In this document: positions 29,111 through 37,197 of the stretch, piece after piece
Numbering within the stretch: the stretch's first letter is position 1
Layout of the letters: the number at the start of each line of letters is the position of its first letter
Assembly: GCF_006064855.1 (NCBI RefSeq)
Contig: NZ_CP040753.1
Span: forward strand, 2,770,001 to 2,834,000
Direction: 5' to 3'
Length of the DNA stretch: 64,000 nucleotides
Source: Sulfitobacter sp. BSw21498
GTDB taxonomy: Bacteria > Pseudomonadota > Alphaproteobacteria > Rhodobacterales > Rhodobacteraceae
Made by a program: the position numbers and the translations under genes
The notes under the pieces: generated by a model
What the model saw: only the letters and a program-made list of their open reading frames with translations
The model's database searches: none
What the model was told of the DNA's origin: nothing

Positions 29111-29701
29111 TTACCAACGTGACAAACGGCACCCTGCGATCTGCTGTTGGTACATATCAGACCGCGCACGTACCTTGCGGGCCACAGCGACCAGCCAAGG
29201 TTTGGAATTATAGCTTTGGCGCGCATAGCCGGTGTTGCCTTCGTGGTAGGCAAGATACTGGTTTTCGGCGTCATGCAGCGCGATACCGTTCTTTTCCCGG
29301 CTCTTGTTCATATACCAGCCCATGAAATCAGAGGCATCGTTGATCTGGTCCCGCTTGGCGCGAAAACCGCCAGATTCGGCAAGGTATTCATCCCATGTCG
29401 CATCAAGCGCTTGGCTATAGCCAAAGGCGCTGGACTGACGGCCCATGGGGATGACGCCGATCACATAGCGAAACGGCGTACGGGCATCCGCAATGAATTT
29501 GCTTTCTTGATGGATCGTTGCCATCTGCACATGCACAGGCACACCCCAACGGCGTTCGGCTGCACGGAATGCACGGTAGTATTCTGGGCGCTCTTTGAGA
29601 ATCGCACATGCATTATCAAGGTCTCGTGGGGCGCTTGTCGGGCCGCCACTACATGATGCCAAAAGCACAGCAATTATCAGGGCGCAAAAGGTTCTGCTCA
29701 T
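29111..29701 (-). CDS. Lytic transglycosylase SLT-domain lipoprotein
   Basis: 196-residue lipoprotein with a signal ending LLASCSGG (Cys17) and an SLT-type muramidase fold. The catalytic Glu is in TIHQESKF near residue 66, with the family blocks SSAFGYSQALDATWDEY and AYHEGNTGYARQSY. Such enzymes cut the glycan strand of peptidoglycan; the small size and lipobox recall EmtA-like enzymes. It converges with lolA and shares its terminator. Confidence 0.88.
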   Translation of the reverse strand: MSRTFCALIIAVLLASCSGGPTSAPRDLDNACAILKERPEYYRAFRAAERRWGVPVHVQMATIHQESKFIADARTPFRYVIGVIPMGRQSSAFGYSQALDATWDEYLAESGGFRAKRDQINDASDFMGWYMNKSREKNGIALHDAENQYLAYHEGNTGYARQSYNSKPWLVAVARKVRARSDMYQQQIAGCRLSRW

Positions 29702-30125
29702 CGGCCTCTCACATTTTTCGTGTTTTTATTGTCCTTAGTTTATCAGATCAGCCGCCAGACGCCCACCAGAAATTTACCCTAGAAACCCCAGTATGAGCGG
29801 TATTTCCACACACCACGGCATGCGCAAAACGACCGGACCGCATATTTGGCAACCTGTATTTCGCCATTGTTTTCAATCCAGAACGGGCGGCCAACGGATG
29901 GTGCTGGGCCGGTCTGCTAGGACTAAGGCGTCACGCCATAGGGTCGAGACATCAAAATCCGGCCCTCCGCTTTCAGGACTACACTGGCTGTTCAAACAGA
30001 TCACAACTGCAATCTGTCCATCGTACATGGGATGCGTTCACGAACTGTTTCCTTGGTTTGGCATGGCAGGATTGGACAAAAGCCCCTTGAAGGGACTACG
30101 AACGAACGGTAGGTGCACCGAAGTT
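29702..30125. other. 424-bp intergenic region upstream of hspQ
   Basis: No convincing gene. It is less G+C-rich than its neighbours, with a short palindrome CCCTTGAAGGG (30084-30094) 32 bp before the hspQ start. It must hold the promoters of the transglycosylase gene (leftward) and hspQ (rightward). The hspQ frame stays open upstream to 29793, but that stretch lacks coding character. Confidence 0.5.
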
Positions 30126-30452
30126 ATGATAAGAACGCGCGCGAAATATCACTTGGGCCAAATCGTCCGGCACAAAAAACATCCCTTCCGAGGGGTGATT
30201 TTTGACGTGGACCCCGAATTTGCCAATACCGAAGAGTGGTACGAGGCGATCCCCGAAGACAGCCGCCCAGAGAAGCACCAGCCGTATTATCACCTGCTCG
30301 CCGAAAACGAGCAGAGCTATTATGTGGCCTATGTCTCTGAACAAAACCTCGTGGCTGATTACTCGGGAGAGCCGGTAGACCACCCCGACATCCCCGATCT
30401 GTTCGGCCCGTTCACTGACGGTGCCTATCCGCTGCACTTCCAGCTGAACTGA
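30126..30452 (+). CDS. hspQ: Heat-shock protein HspQ
   Basis: 108-residue HspQ-family protein (hemimethylated-DNA-binding YccV fold). It begins MIRTRAKYHLGQIVRHKKHPFRG in part, with VIFDVDPEF, QPYYHLLAE and the C-terminal YVSEQNLVAD. In enterobacteria HspQ modulates Lon specificity and replication control. The start at 30126 was set by homology, since the frame is open far upstream; no strong ribosome site precedes it. It converges with ggt. Confidence 0.9.
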   Translation: MIRTRAKYHLGQIVRHKKHPFRGVIFDVDPEFANTEEWYEAIPEDSRPEKHQPYYHLLAENEQSYYVAYVSEQNLVADYSGEPVDHPDIPDLFGPFTDGAYPLHFQLN

Positions 30453-30458
30453 GGCACA

Positions 30459-30475
30459 GCGCGGATCATCCGCGC
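30459..30475. repeat. Small palindrome between hspQ and ggt
   Basis: GCGCGGAT-C-ATCCGCGC spans the gap between two convergent stops. It may end transcription weakly in either direction. Confidence 0.35.
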
Positions 30476-30488
30476 CATGCCGCCCTGT

Positions 30489-32066
30489 TCAATAGCCCAA
30501 GGCACATCCGTCCTTGCGTGCATCACTCGCCCCTTCTAGCAACCCGCTATCATGCAGCTTGATTGCCTGCGCACCGCCGATTGCCGTGTCGGGAATCTCG
30601 ACCTTGTGGCCCATATCTGACAGTTGCGCGCGGACCGCATCGCTATAGCCGCGCTCTACCTTCAGGGTGCCCTTGTCGGAAAACGCGCGCGGCGCATCGA
30701 TCGCGGACTGCGGGTCCATCCCGAAATCGGTGAGGTTGGAAGCAAACCGCGCGTGGCCGTTGGGCTGATACGCACCGCCCATCACGCCAAAGGGCATAAT
30801 CACCTTGCCGTCGCGTTTGATCATCCCCGGAATAATCGTGTGCATCGGGCGCTTGCCGCCCTTCAGTTCGTTCGCATGGCCCTGTTCAAGCGTGAAGCCC
30901 GCGCCGCGGTTTTGCAGCAGGATGCCGAACTTATCCGACGCGATACCGGACCCGAAGCCGTGGAAAATCGAATAGATCAGCGACACCGACATGCCGTCCT
31001 TGTCCACCACGGTGATATAAATCGTGTCCTTATGCACCGCTTCGGACAGGGCGACGGGGTCGGGCATGGCTTTCTTTACATCAATCAAGCCCGCCAGTTG
31101 CTTCGCCGTTTCGGGCGCAAGCATATGGGCCAACCGCGCGGTGTGATCAGGGTCGGCCAAAAAGCGGTTGCGTGCATCATACGCCAGTTTGGCGGTTTCC
31201 GCCTCTAGGTGCACACGCTCTGCGCCCCACGGGTCCATTGATGCGATGTCGAAATGCGACAGCATGTTCATCATCAACAGCGCGGTGGCCCCTTGACCGT
31301 TCGGCGCATGCTCCAGCACCTCGACATCTTGATAACGCGTAGCAATAGGGTCGCCGGGGGTGCAGGCCACGGCGGCGAAATCCTCTGCCGTATGCAGCCC
31401 GCCTTGGGCGTTGAGGGACGCGACCATATCTTCGGCAATTTCACCGGAATAGAAAGCATCCCGCCCGTCTTTGGCGACGCGGCGCAGCACCTCTGCTTGG
31501 CCAGGCGCACGGAACATGTCGCCGGTCTTGGGGGGCTGGCCACCGGACAGGTAGAAATCACGCGCAGCCTCTTGCAAGGTGTCCGCGTCGTTCCCCCAGT
31601 CAAAAGCGACGCGCGGCGCGACGGGCACGCCCTCGTCGGCATAGCGGATCGCTGGGGCAAGAAGCGCATCCAGACCCATGGTGCCGACACTTTCAGACAG
31701 GTGGCAAAAGGCGTCGATCGCGCCAGGAACCGTGACGGCATGGGCGCTGCGCAGGGGTACGTTCGTTTCACCGGCGTCACGCAGATGGCTGGCGTCCAGC
31801 GCAGCGGGCGCGCGGCCTGAACCGTTCAACGCATGCACTTCTTGGCTGCCCGCGGGCGAATAAAGCACAAAGCAGTCGCCGCCGATCCCCGTCATCTGCG
31901 GTTCGCAAATCCCCAACAACACGGCCCCTGCAATCGCGGCGTCCATCGCGTTGCCACCGCGTTCCAGAATGTCGATAGCGGTTTTCGCCGCAAGGGGATG
32001 GGACGTGGCGCACATGCCGTTGCGGGCCAAAACAGGGGAACGTCCGGGAAGGTGAAAATCGCGCAT
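30489..32066 (-). CDS. ggt: Gamma-glutamyltransferase family protein
   Basis: 525-residue N-terminal nucleophile hydrolase. Such proenzymes split themselves before a Thr that becomes the nucleophile; here the best candidate is Thr348 in HKDTIYITVVDKDG. The N-terminal block SHPLAAKTAIDILERGGNAM (20 residues) and the later PMHTIIPGM agree with the family. No signal peptide is visible, so this is a cytoplasmic type, as in many Roseobacter paralogues. The natural substrate (glutathione, acyl amide, other) is uncertain. Confidence 0.88.
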   Translation of the reverse strand: MRDFHLPGRSPVLARNGMCATSHPLAAKTAIDILERGGNAMDAAIAGAVLLGICEPQMTGIGGDCFVLYSPAGSQEVHALNGSGRAPAALDASHLRDAGETNVPLRSAHAVTVPGAIDAFCHLSESVGTMGLDALLAPAIRYADEGVPVAPRVAFDWGNDADTLQEAARDFYLSGGQPPKTGDMFRAPGQAEVLRRVAKDGRDAFYSGEIAEDMVASLNAQGGLHTAEDFAAVACTPGDPIATRYQDVEVLEHAPNGQGATALLMMNMLSHFDIASMDPWGAERVHLEAETAKLAYDARNRFLADPDHTARLAHMLAPETAKQLAGLIDVKKAMPDPVALSEAVHKDTIYITVVDKDGMSVSLIYSIFHGFGSGIASDKFGILLQNRGAGFTLEQGHANELKGGKRPMHTIIPGMIKRDGKVIMPFGVMGGAYQPNGHARFASNLTDFGMDPQSAIDAPRAFSDKGTLKVERGYSDAVRAQLSDMGHKVEIPDTAIGGAQAIKLHDSGLLEGASDARKDGCALGY

Positions 32067-32382
32067 TGATGTAGGCCCTCAGTTGCAAAGCATTCGGGCG
32101 AGCCTAGCGTGGGCGATATTGCGTGGGCAATCTTTTAAAAAATATTTTGGCAGGAAAATGTGCCTCGGCATTGCGTACTGGGTGGGGGCTATTAAAACGC
32201 AACGCCGAGGGAAGCTATATGCAGCTACAAGACCGACATTGCCCGCAAAAATGGGCGGAAATATGAAACCTTTGAGGCGGCAATGCGAAGCTTTCGGAGG
32301 CACTGGGGTATCGATGGCCTAACGCTTTACACCGACGAGCAGCAAAGTCGCTCGCCCGTTTGCATCACACTATGTATCAGTT
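32067..32382. other. AT-rich 316-bp intergenic region with a long hairpin
   Basis: It holds the ggt promoter side (AT-rich tract 32132-32147), the inverted repeat ATTGC-GTGG-GCAAT (32118-32131) and a long stem-loop at 32163-32210. A protein-like frame from about 32196 to 32340 has no proper start and no stop of its own before the anti-sigma gene, so I do not call it a gene. Confidence 0.5.
32163..32210. repeat. 14-bp-arm stem-loop in the ggt upstream region
   Basis: CCTCGGCATTGCGT (32163-32176) pairs with ACGCAACGCCGAGG (32197-32210) with one mismatch, around a 20-nt G-rich loop. There is no T run on either side, so it does not look like a terminator. Confidence 0.65.
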
Positions 32383-32862
32383 TCACCCCGCGGCAAGAGG
32401 TATGCGCAGGGTCAATAGGTTCATATCACCCATGCGAGAATACGCCAGATCGCAGCTCAGCAGCCGGATCAGCCCCCAACCGAACCCACCTTCGGGCAGC
32501 ACATCTGCGATTTCATGCCGTTTGAACGGCTTTCCAGCGGGAAGGGCGAACCCGGGCATCGGTTTGCCGATATCCGTGATGCGAAGCCGCAGATCATCCG
32601 CCGCATATATTCCCCGCACCCCGATCAGCCCTGCTTGCGGCGCGCCTGCATAAGCGTGTTCGACCACGTTATTCAATGTTTCTGCCATCACCAGTTCGAT
32701 CACCTCCAGGTTCTCTTGGGATAGGCGGTGTCGGGCCACTTCTGCGCGAATATGACCAAGGGCCGCACATACCGCATCGGGGGATGCTTCAAGGGTGACC
32801 TCAAAGCCATAGGGTGCGGAGGCCCGTCTCACAGCGTCACCTTGCCGGTACAGGGCGCTCAT
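32383..32862 (-). CDS. RsbW-like anti-sigma factor / histidine-kinase-type ATPase
   Basis: 159-residue GHKL ATPase of the anti-sigma kinase class. The N box reads VMAETLNNVVEHAYA near residue 60, the G1 box ITDIGKPMPG near 95, and the G2 box PEGGFGWGLIRLL near 125. Such kinases bind a sigma factor or other target and phosphorylate a STAS antagonist. The STAS gene lies directly upstream with a 4-bp overlap, so the two form a partner-switch pair. No sigma factor or PP2C phosphatase gene is in the window, so the target is elsewhere. Confidence 0.88.
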   Translation of the reverse strand: MSALYRQGDAVRRASAPYGFEVTLEASPDAVCAALGHIRAEVARHRLSQENLEVIELVMAETLNNVVEHAYAGAPQAGLIGVRGIYAADDLRLRITDIGKPMPGFALPAGKPFKRHEIADVLPEGGFGWGLIRLLSCDLAYSRMGDMNLLTLRIPLAAG

Positions 32863-33200
32863 GCCGTTGCGCGCCCGGCCATGGCTGCATCCATCGTCGG
32901 AAAAAGCGAAAAGACGCTGTCCATCCGCGTAAGCCGAAACACCCGGTCCACCGCCGGCGTCAGGCCCGCCAGCGACAACTTACTGCCCGGGGGCAATAGT
33001 TTCAGCGTGGCAACAACCGCCCCAAGCCCGCTGGAATCAATAAACGATACCTGCCCCAGATCCAGAATAACGACAGGCGGCGCGTGTTCGACCAAGTCAC
33101 GCATCGCTTCCTTAAAGGCACGCGCAACGGCGGCATCGATGCGGTCTTCCATGACGGATATGATTTGCAGCTGCCCTTCTGTTCTGGTTGAGAGTTTCAT
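32859..33200 (-). CDS. STAS-domain anti-sigma factor antagonist
   Basis: 113-residue STAS protein with the phospho-acceptor segment SFIDSSGLGAVV; the Ser pair near residue 58 is the expected target of the partner kinase. The N-terminal strand EGQLQIISVMEDRIDA and the later LAGLTPAVDRVFRLTRM complete the fold. The start at 33200 is set by domain length. It is coupled to the anti-sigma gene and divergent from the thiolase gene. Confidence 0.9.
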   Translation of the reverse strand: MKLSTRTEGQLQIISVMEDRIDAAVARAFKEAMRDLVEHAPPVVILDLGQVSFIDSSGLGAVVATLKLLPPGSKLSLAGLTPAVDRVFRLTRMDSVFSLFPTMDAAMAGRATA

Positions 33201-33287
33201 ATGGTCATCTCCAAGGTTTCCCTGATGCCTAAATGCATAACGCCGATACCTTACCAAAAGATGATCATTTCCCGGGGAGGGGACGAA

Positions 33288-34460
33288 ATGGAAAAAGTCG
33301 TGATAGCAGGTGCCGCGCGGACACCGATGGGCGGTTTTCAGGGGGTTTTTGCCGACCTGACCGCCGCCGATCTGGGGGGGCATGCGATCAAGGCCGCGAT
33401 GGACGGGGCCGGAACGGACACCGTGGACGAGGTGCTTATGGGCTGCGTTCTGCCTGCGGGGCAGGGACAGGCACCGGCACGGCAGGCGGGGTTCAAGGCG
33501 GGTCTGGGTGAGGACGTTCCAGCCACGACACTGAACAAGATGTGCGGCTCTGGCATGAAGGCGGCGATGATTGCCTTTGATCAGATCGCATTGGGGCACA
33601 CCGGCGTCATGATCGCTGGCGGCATGGAAAGCATGACAAACGCGCCCTACGTCCTGCCCAAGATGCGCAGCGGCGCGCGGCTGGGGCACGGGCAGGTGAT
33701 CGACCACATGTTCCTTGACGGGCTCGAAGACGCCTATGACAAGGGCCGGCTGATGGGCAGTTTTGCCGAAGACTGCGCAGAGACATTTCAATTCACCCGT
33801 GCCGTGCAAGATGACTATGCGCTGGCCTCCCTGTCGCGCGCGCTCGAGGCGCAAAATAGCGGTGCCTTCGACGGGGAGATCGCAGCGCTTAATTTGAAAA
33901 CGCGCAAGGGCTCCGTGACCGTTTCGGCGGATGAACAGCCCGGCAACGCGCGTCCCGAAAAGATCCCCCAGCTCAAACCTGCCTTCCGCGAAGGCGGCAC
34001 GGTGACGGCGGCGAACGCGTCCTCTATTTCGGATGGGGCGGCCGCTTTGGTGCTGGCCTCTGAAACCGCGGCCAGGGCCCAAGGGCTGACCGTGCGCGCG
34101 CATATCCTTGGCCATGCCAGCCATGCGCAGGCACCGGGGCTTTTCACGACGGCACCGATCCCAGCCGCACAAAAACTGCTGGACCGGTTGGGTTGGCAGA
34201 AAGATGACGTCGATCTGTGGGAAGTGAACGAGGCGTTTGCCGTCGTCCCCCTGGCTTTCATGCACGAGATGGGGCTGTCCCATGACATCGTGAACGTGAA
34301 TGGCGGTGCCTGCGCATTGGGGCACCCCATCGGAGCCTCGGGCGCGCGCATCATCGTCACCCTGCTGAATGCCTTGGAAAAACGCGGGTTGAAACGGGGG
34401 ATCGCGGCGATATGTATCGGCGGCGGCGAAGGCACGGCGATCGCCATCGAGCGGCCCTGA
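33288..34460 (+). CDS. Acetyl-CoA C-acyltransferase (thiolase)
   Basis: 390-residue thiolase that joins or splits acetyl-CoA units. The nucleophile Cys is in LNKMCGSGMKA near residue 88, the NEAFA block gives the Asn/His side, and the C-terminal Cys/His pair appears in GGACALGHPIGASG with CIGGGEG at the end. The ATG at 33288 follows a very strong GGGGAGGGG site. Biosynthetic (PhaA-like) and degradative (AtoB-like) roles cannot be told apart here; no phaB or phaC is adjacent. Confidence 0.92.
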   Translation: MEKVVIAGAARTPMGGFQGVFADLTAADLGGHAIKAAMDGAGTDTVDEVLMGCVLPAGQGQAPARQAGFKAGLGEDVPATTLNKMCGSGMKAAMIAFDQIALGHTGVMIAGGMESMTNAPYVLPKMRSGARLGHGQVIDHMFLDGLEDAYDKGRLMGSFAEDCAETFQFTRAVQDDYALASLSRALEAQNSGAFDGEIAALNLKTRKGSVTVSADEQPGNARPEKIPQLKPAFREGGTVTAANASSISDGAAALVLASETAARAQGLTVRAHILGHASHAQAPGLFTTAPIPAAQKLLDRLGWQKDDVDLWEVNEAFAVVPLAFMHEMGLSHDIVNVNGGACALGHPIGASGARIIVTLLNALEKRGLKRGIAAICIGGGEGTAIAIERP

Positions 34461-34489
34461 ATTTCCAAATGGACAAAATCCTCGGGGGT

Positions 34490-34510
34490 CGGGGGGCAGA
34501 CAGCCCCCCG
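34490..34510 (+). terminator. GC-only hairpin between the thiolase and fRMsr genes
   Basis: CGGGGGGC (34490-34497) pairs with GCCCCCCG (34503-34510), 8 bp with a 5-nt loop and no T run. It may act as a weak terminator or protect the 3' end. Confidence 0.5.
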
Positions 34511-34536
34511 GTCCGACAGTAACAAAAGGCACTTTT

Positions 34537-34992
34537 ATGCGCGTTGACTATACGACCCTTTCCAAAACCCTACAGGCTTTGACCGAAGGGGAAACCGACA
34601 GCGTGGCACTGATGGCCACCGTCGCCTGCGAGGTCCACCATGCCGATGATCGTTTCGACTGGACGGGGTTTTACCGGGTAACAGACCCCGAGCTGTTGAA
34701 AATTGGCCCGTATCAGGGCGGGCACGGCTGTCTGGTGATCCCCTTCGCGCGCGGTGTCTGCGGTGCTGCGGCGCGCACTGGCGAAACGCAACTGGTAGAA
34801 GATGTGGATGCCTTTCCAGGGCACATCGCCTGCGCCTCTTCCACGCGGTCCGAAATTGTCTTGCCGGTTTGGGACGGCAAAGGGGAGCTGCTGGGTGTCT
34901 TCGATATCGACAGCAACCAACCGGCGGCATTTGACCAGACCGATGCAGACGAACTCGCCGATATCCTGAAATCTGTCTTTGCGAACGTCTAG
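34537..34992 (+). CDS. msrC: GAF-domain free methionine-(R)-sulfoxide reductase
   Basis: 151-residue single GAF domain of the fRMsr type, which reduces free methionine-R-sulfoxide with thioredoxin. All three characteristic cysteines are present: GCLVIPFARGVCG (two) and HIACAS (one), followed by SEIVLPVWDGKGELLGVFDIDS. No effector or output domain is attached, which agrees with an enzyme rather than a sensor. The gene follows the thiolase gene at 76 bp and precedes a LysE-type exporter at 35 bp. Confidence 0.9.
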   Translation: MRVDYTTLSKTLQALTEGETDSVALMATVACEVHHADDRFDWTGFYRVTDPELLKIGPYQGGHGCLVIPFARGVCGAAARTGETQLVEDVDAFPGHIACASSTRSEIVLPVWDGKGELLGVFDIDSNQPAAFDQTDADELADILKSVFANV

Positions 34993-35027
34993 GCCAGTGA
35001 ACCTGCCCATTGATCAAAGGAAACTCC

Positions 35028-35651
35028 ATGAGCTTTGACGCATGGATCATTTTCGCCCTGTTCTGGGTGGTGTTTGTCACCACGCCGGGGCCGAATGCGG
35101 TGAACTGCATCAGCAACGGTATGAACCTGGGCTTTTCGCGGGCCATGGTCGGGGTGTTGGGGATCTTGACGCAAGCGTCTTTGTTTCTGGCGCTGTCTGC
35201 AGTCGGTGTGACGGCGCTGCTGACGGCCTCGGCGACAGCGTTCTTTGTGGCCAAGATGATCGGGGCGGGGTTTTTGATCTACCTCGGCGTACGCGGATTG
35301 ATCATGGCGGGCAAACCCGTGGTGATGGATGACCGTCCCGCCGCGTCCATTTATTGGCGGTCCTTTGCGATTGCGACGATCAATCCGAAATCCGTTGCGG
35401 GATACCTTGCGGCCTTCAGCCAGTTCGTGCAGCCGGATGTCCCGATCTGGGATCAGATGATTGTGATTGTGCCCACCGCGCTGACCCTGACCGCAGCCAG
35501 CTATACCGGCTTTACCGCGCTTGGTGCCGGACTGGGGCGCGCGGCATTGGGCGCGGTGTTTAACGTCTGGTTCCGCCGCGTGATGGCTGTCAGCTTTATC
35601 ATCTACGGGGTGCTATTGGGCAGTGCTCATACGCCGACGCTCAAGGGCTGA
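35028..35651 (+). CDS. LysE family amino-acid exporter
   Basis: 207-residue inner-membrane protein with about six hydrophobic helices. The LysE/RhtB signature is present at the N-terminus as FVTTPGPNAVNCISNG, and a loop NPKSVAGYLAAF matches the second family block. The ATG at 35028 is preceded by AAAGGAAAC. Substrates in the family include lysine, threonine and homoserine; none can be assigned here. Confidence 0.9.
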   Translation: MSFDAWIIFALFWVVFVTTPGPNAVNCISNGMNLGFSRAMVGVLGILTQASLFLALSAVGVTALLTASATAFFVAKMIGAGFLIYLGVRGLIMAGKPVVMDDRPAASIYWRSFAIATINPKSVAGYLAAFSQFVQPDVPIWDQMIVIVPTALTLTAASYTGFTALGAGLGRAALGAVFNVWFRRVMAVSFIIYGVLLGSAHTPTLKG

Positions 35652-35676
35652 CCACGGCGGGCGCGGCCCGTGAATG

Positions 35677-35738
35677 CCTTGGGGCCCCGTGTTTCCCTCT
35701 GGTCCCTGTGATCCTGCGGGCGTAAGCAGGCCCCAAGG
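35677..35738 (+). promoter_or_regulatory. Leader stem that covers the rarD ribosome site
   Basis: CCTTGGGGCC (35677-35686) is the exact complement of GGCCCCAAGG (35729-35738), the latter including most of the AAGGAG ribosome site 10 bp before the rarD ATG (35748). Pairing across a 42-nt loop would hide the site. Confidence 0.5.
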
Positions 35739-35747
35739 AGACACGAT

Positions 35748-36674
35748 ATGCGCAACCCCGATACCCTATCCGCCAACCAGCCCGCCCCGCCCGAAGACAC
35801 GCCCCAAGGGCTTGCTTTTGCCATCGGGGCCTATGGTCTGTGGGGGTTTTTGCCGCTTTATATGAAGGCCATGGCCCATATTCCTGCGGCTGAAATTGTG
35901 GTGCATCGGGTCATCTGGTCCGTCCCCGTGGGCGCGCTGGTATTGATCTTGCTGGGCCGTACCGCCACTCTGCGCGAGGCGTTCAGGTCTCCGCGCACGT
36001 TGGCGATGGGCTGCGTCACGGCGACGCTTATTTCGGTCAACTGGGGGATCTACATCTGGGCGGTGAACTCGGGTCACGCGCTGGATGCGGCCTTGGGCTA
36101 TTATATCAACCCGCTGTTTAGCATTCTGCTGGGGGCGCTGCTGCTGGGGGAACGTCTGTCGCGGCTGCAACTGGCGGCGATTGGGCTGGCGGCGGTGGCC
36201 GTTGCGATCCTGACCCTCGATTCAGGCCGTTTCCCTTGGGTTGCCCTCAGCCTGACAGTGACTTTCGGGCTGTACGCACTGGCGAAAAAGCGGCTGCCCA
36301 TCGGGCCCAACCAAGGCTTCCTGCTTGAGGTGTTGATCCTGCTTGCCCCCGCGCTTGCCTATCTGGTCTATCTGATCATGACAGGGCAGAACCACTTTGG
36401 TCAGGGCGTTTCGTTCGATACATGGATGCTGGTGGGCTGCGGCGTGGTCACGGCTGTGCCGTTGATATTCTACGCCAATGGGGCCAAACGGCTGCGGCTG
36501 TCTACCATTGGTATTTTGCAATATATCGCCCCCACGATGATCTTCCTATGCGCGGTTCTGGTCTTTGACGAACCCTTCGGGCGGGCACGTATGATTGCGT
36601 TTCCATTGATCTGGGCGGCTTTGGTGATCTATTCGATCTCGCTGTTCCAGCAGATGCGTCACAAGCGAGCGTGA
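35748..36674 (+). CDS. rarD: RarD/EamA family transporter
   Basis: 308-residue protein with ten hydrophobic helices in two EamA halves. RarD hallmarks are the N-terminal GLAFAIGAYGLWGFLPLYMK (20 residues) and SVNWGIYIWAVNSGHALDAALGYYI-type helix 4, of which NWGIYIWAVN is visible. E. coli RarD gives chloramphenicol sensitivity effects; the transported molecule is unknown. It lies downstream of a lysE-like gene and ends at a strong hairpin. Confidence 0.88.
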   Translation: MRNPDTLSANQPAPPEDTPQGLAFAIGAYGLWGFLPLYMKAMAHIPAAEIVVHRVIWSVPVGALVLILLGRTATLREAFRSPRTLAMGCVTATLISVNWGIYIWAVNSGHALDAALGYYINPLFSILLGALLLGERLSRLQLAAIGLAAVAVAILTLDSGRFPWVALSLTVTFGLYALAKKRLPIGPNQGFLLEVLILLAPALAYLVYLIMTGQNHFGQGVSFDTWMLVGCGVVTAVPLIFYANGAKRLRLSTIGILQYIAPTMIFLCAVLVFDEPFGRARMIAFPLIWAALVIYSISLFQQMRHKRA

Positions 36675-36680
36675 TCGGGG

Positions 36681-36710
36681 CGGAGGGCACCTCAGCTGCG
36701 GTGCCCTCCG
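36681..36710. terminator. Bidirectional hairpin between rarD and the NTF2-like gene
   Basis: CGGAGGGCACC (36681-36691) pairs perfectly with GGTGCCCTCCG (36700-36710), 11 bp with an 8-nt loop, between two convergent genes. The T tract is short (TTT). Confidence 0.7.
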
Positions 36711-36727
36711 TTTGCTGCGTAGGGGGT

Positions 36728-37138
36728 TTAGGACAGCGCGTCTTTGAACGCGAGAAAGCTCGGGTCTTTCATCACGCGCGCGTTCATCGCCTCGCGTAGG
36801 GCGCCGATGGATTTATAGGGGCGCATCACCACCTCGAATTTGGCGACCAGACCGTCGTCACCCAAGGTGATCAGATCGACGCCAACGGCATCCAGATCTC
36901 CGATCTTGCATTGAAACTCCAGCGCCCAATCTGTGCCTTCGCCCATGATCCGGCGGTATTTGAAGTCGCTAAAGACATTGCCAACGTGGCCCAGTACGGC
37001 GGCCACTGGGGCGCGACCGGTCCATGTTTTGTAGTAGGTCGGCGGCATAAAGGTGACGTCCTCGGCGAGCAGCGGGGCGATCTTGTCTGACTCTCCCTTG
37101 GCGACCACATCAATCATCTGGGTAATAGTAGGGTGCAT
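36728..37138 (-). CDS. NTF2-like / SnoaL-type protein
   Basis: 136-residue cone-shaped NTF2-fold protein. It opens with a helix (MHPTITQMIDVVAKGESDKI) and has TFMPPTYYKTWTGRAPVAAV in part and a strand DAVGVDLITLGDDGLVAKFEV in part. Such proteins act as small-molecule isomerases or ligand binders; no catalytic signature is clear. The ATG at 37138 has an AAAGGAT site; a further in-frame ATG at 37195 is less likely. It is divergent from the rluA-like gene. Confidence 0.82.
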   Translation of the reverse strand: MHPTITQMIDVVAKGESDKIAPLLAEDVTFMPPTYYKTWTGRAPVAAVLGHVGNVFSDFKYRRIMGEGTDWALEFQCKIGDLDAVGVDLITLGDDGLVAKFEVVMRPYKSIGALREAMNARVMKDPSFLAFKDALS

Positions 37139-37197
37139 TCCGGATCCTTTGGTACAGATTGGGTTGAAAAACCACCCTACATCTGAGACGGACACCT

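Noticed and set aside
29900..29990. tRNA-like stretch upstream of hspQ (TCTGCTA and an end resembling ATCCGGCCCTCCGC)
   Set aside because: Anticodon, D and T stems cannot be paired, and the acceptor arm has no partner; chance likeness or a decayed fragment.
30084..30094. CTTGAA element as a heat-shock sigma-32 -35 box before hspQ
   Set aside because: No matching -10 element at a usable distance.
32196..32525. Protein-like frame between ggt and the anti-sigma gene
   Set aside because: It has no plausible start or ribosome site and runs into the antisense of the anti-sigma gene before stopping; at most a gene fragment.
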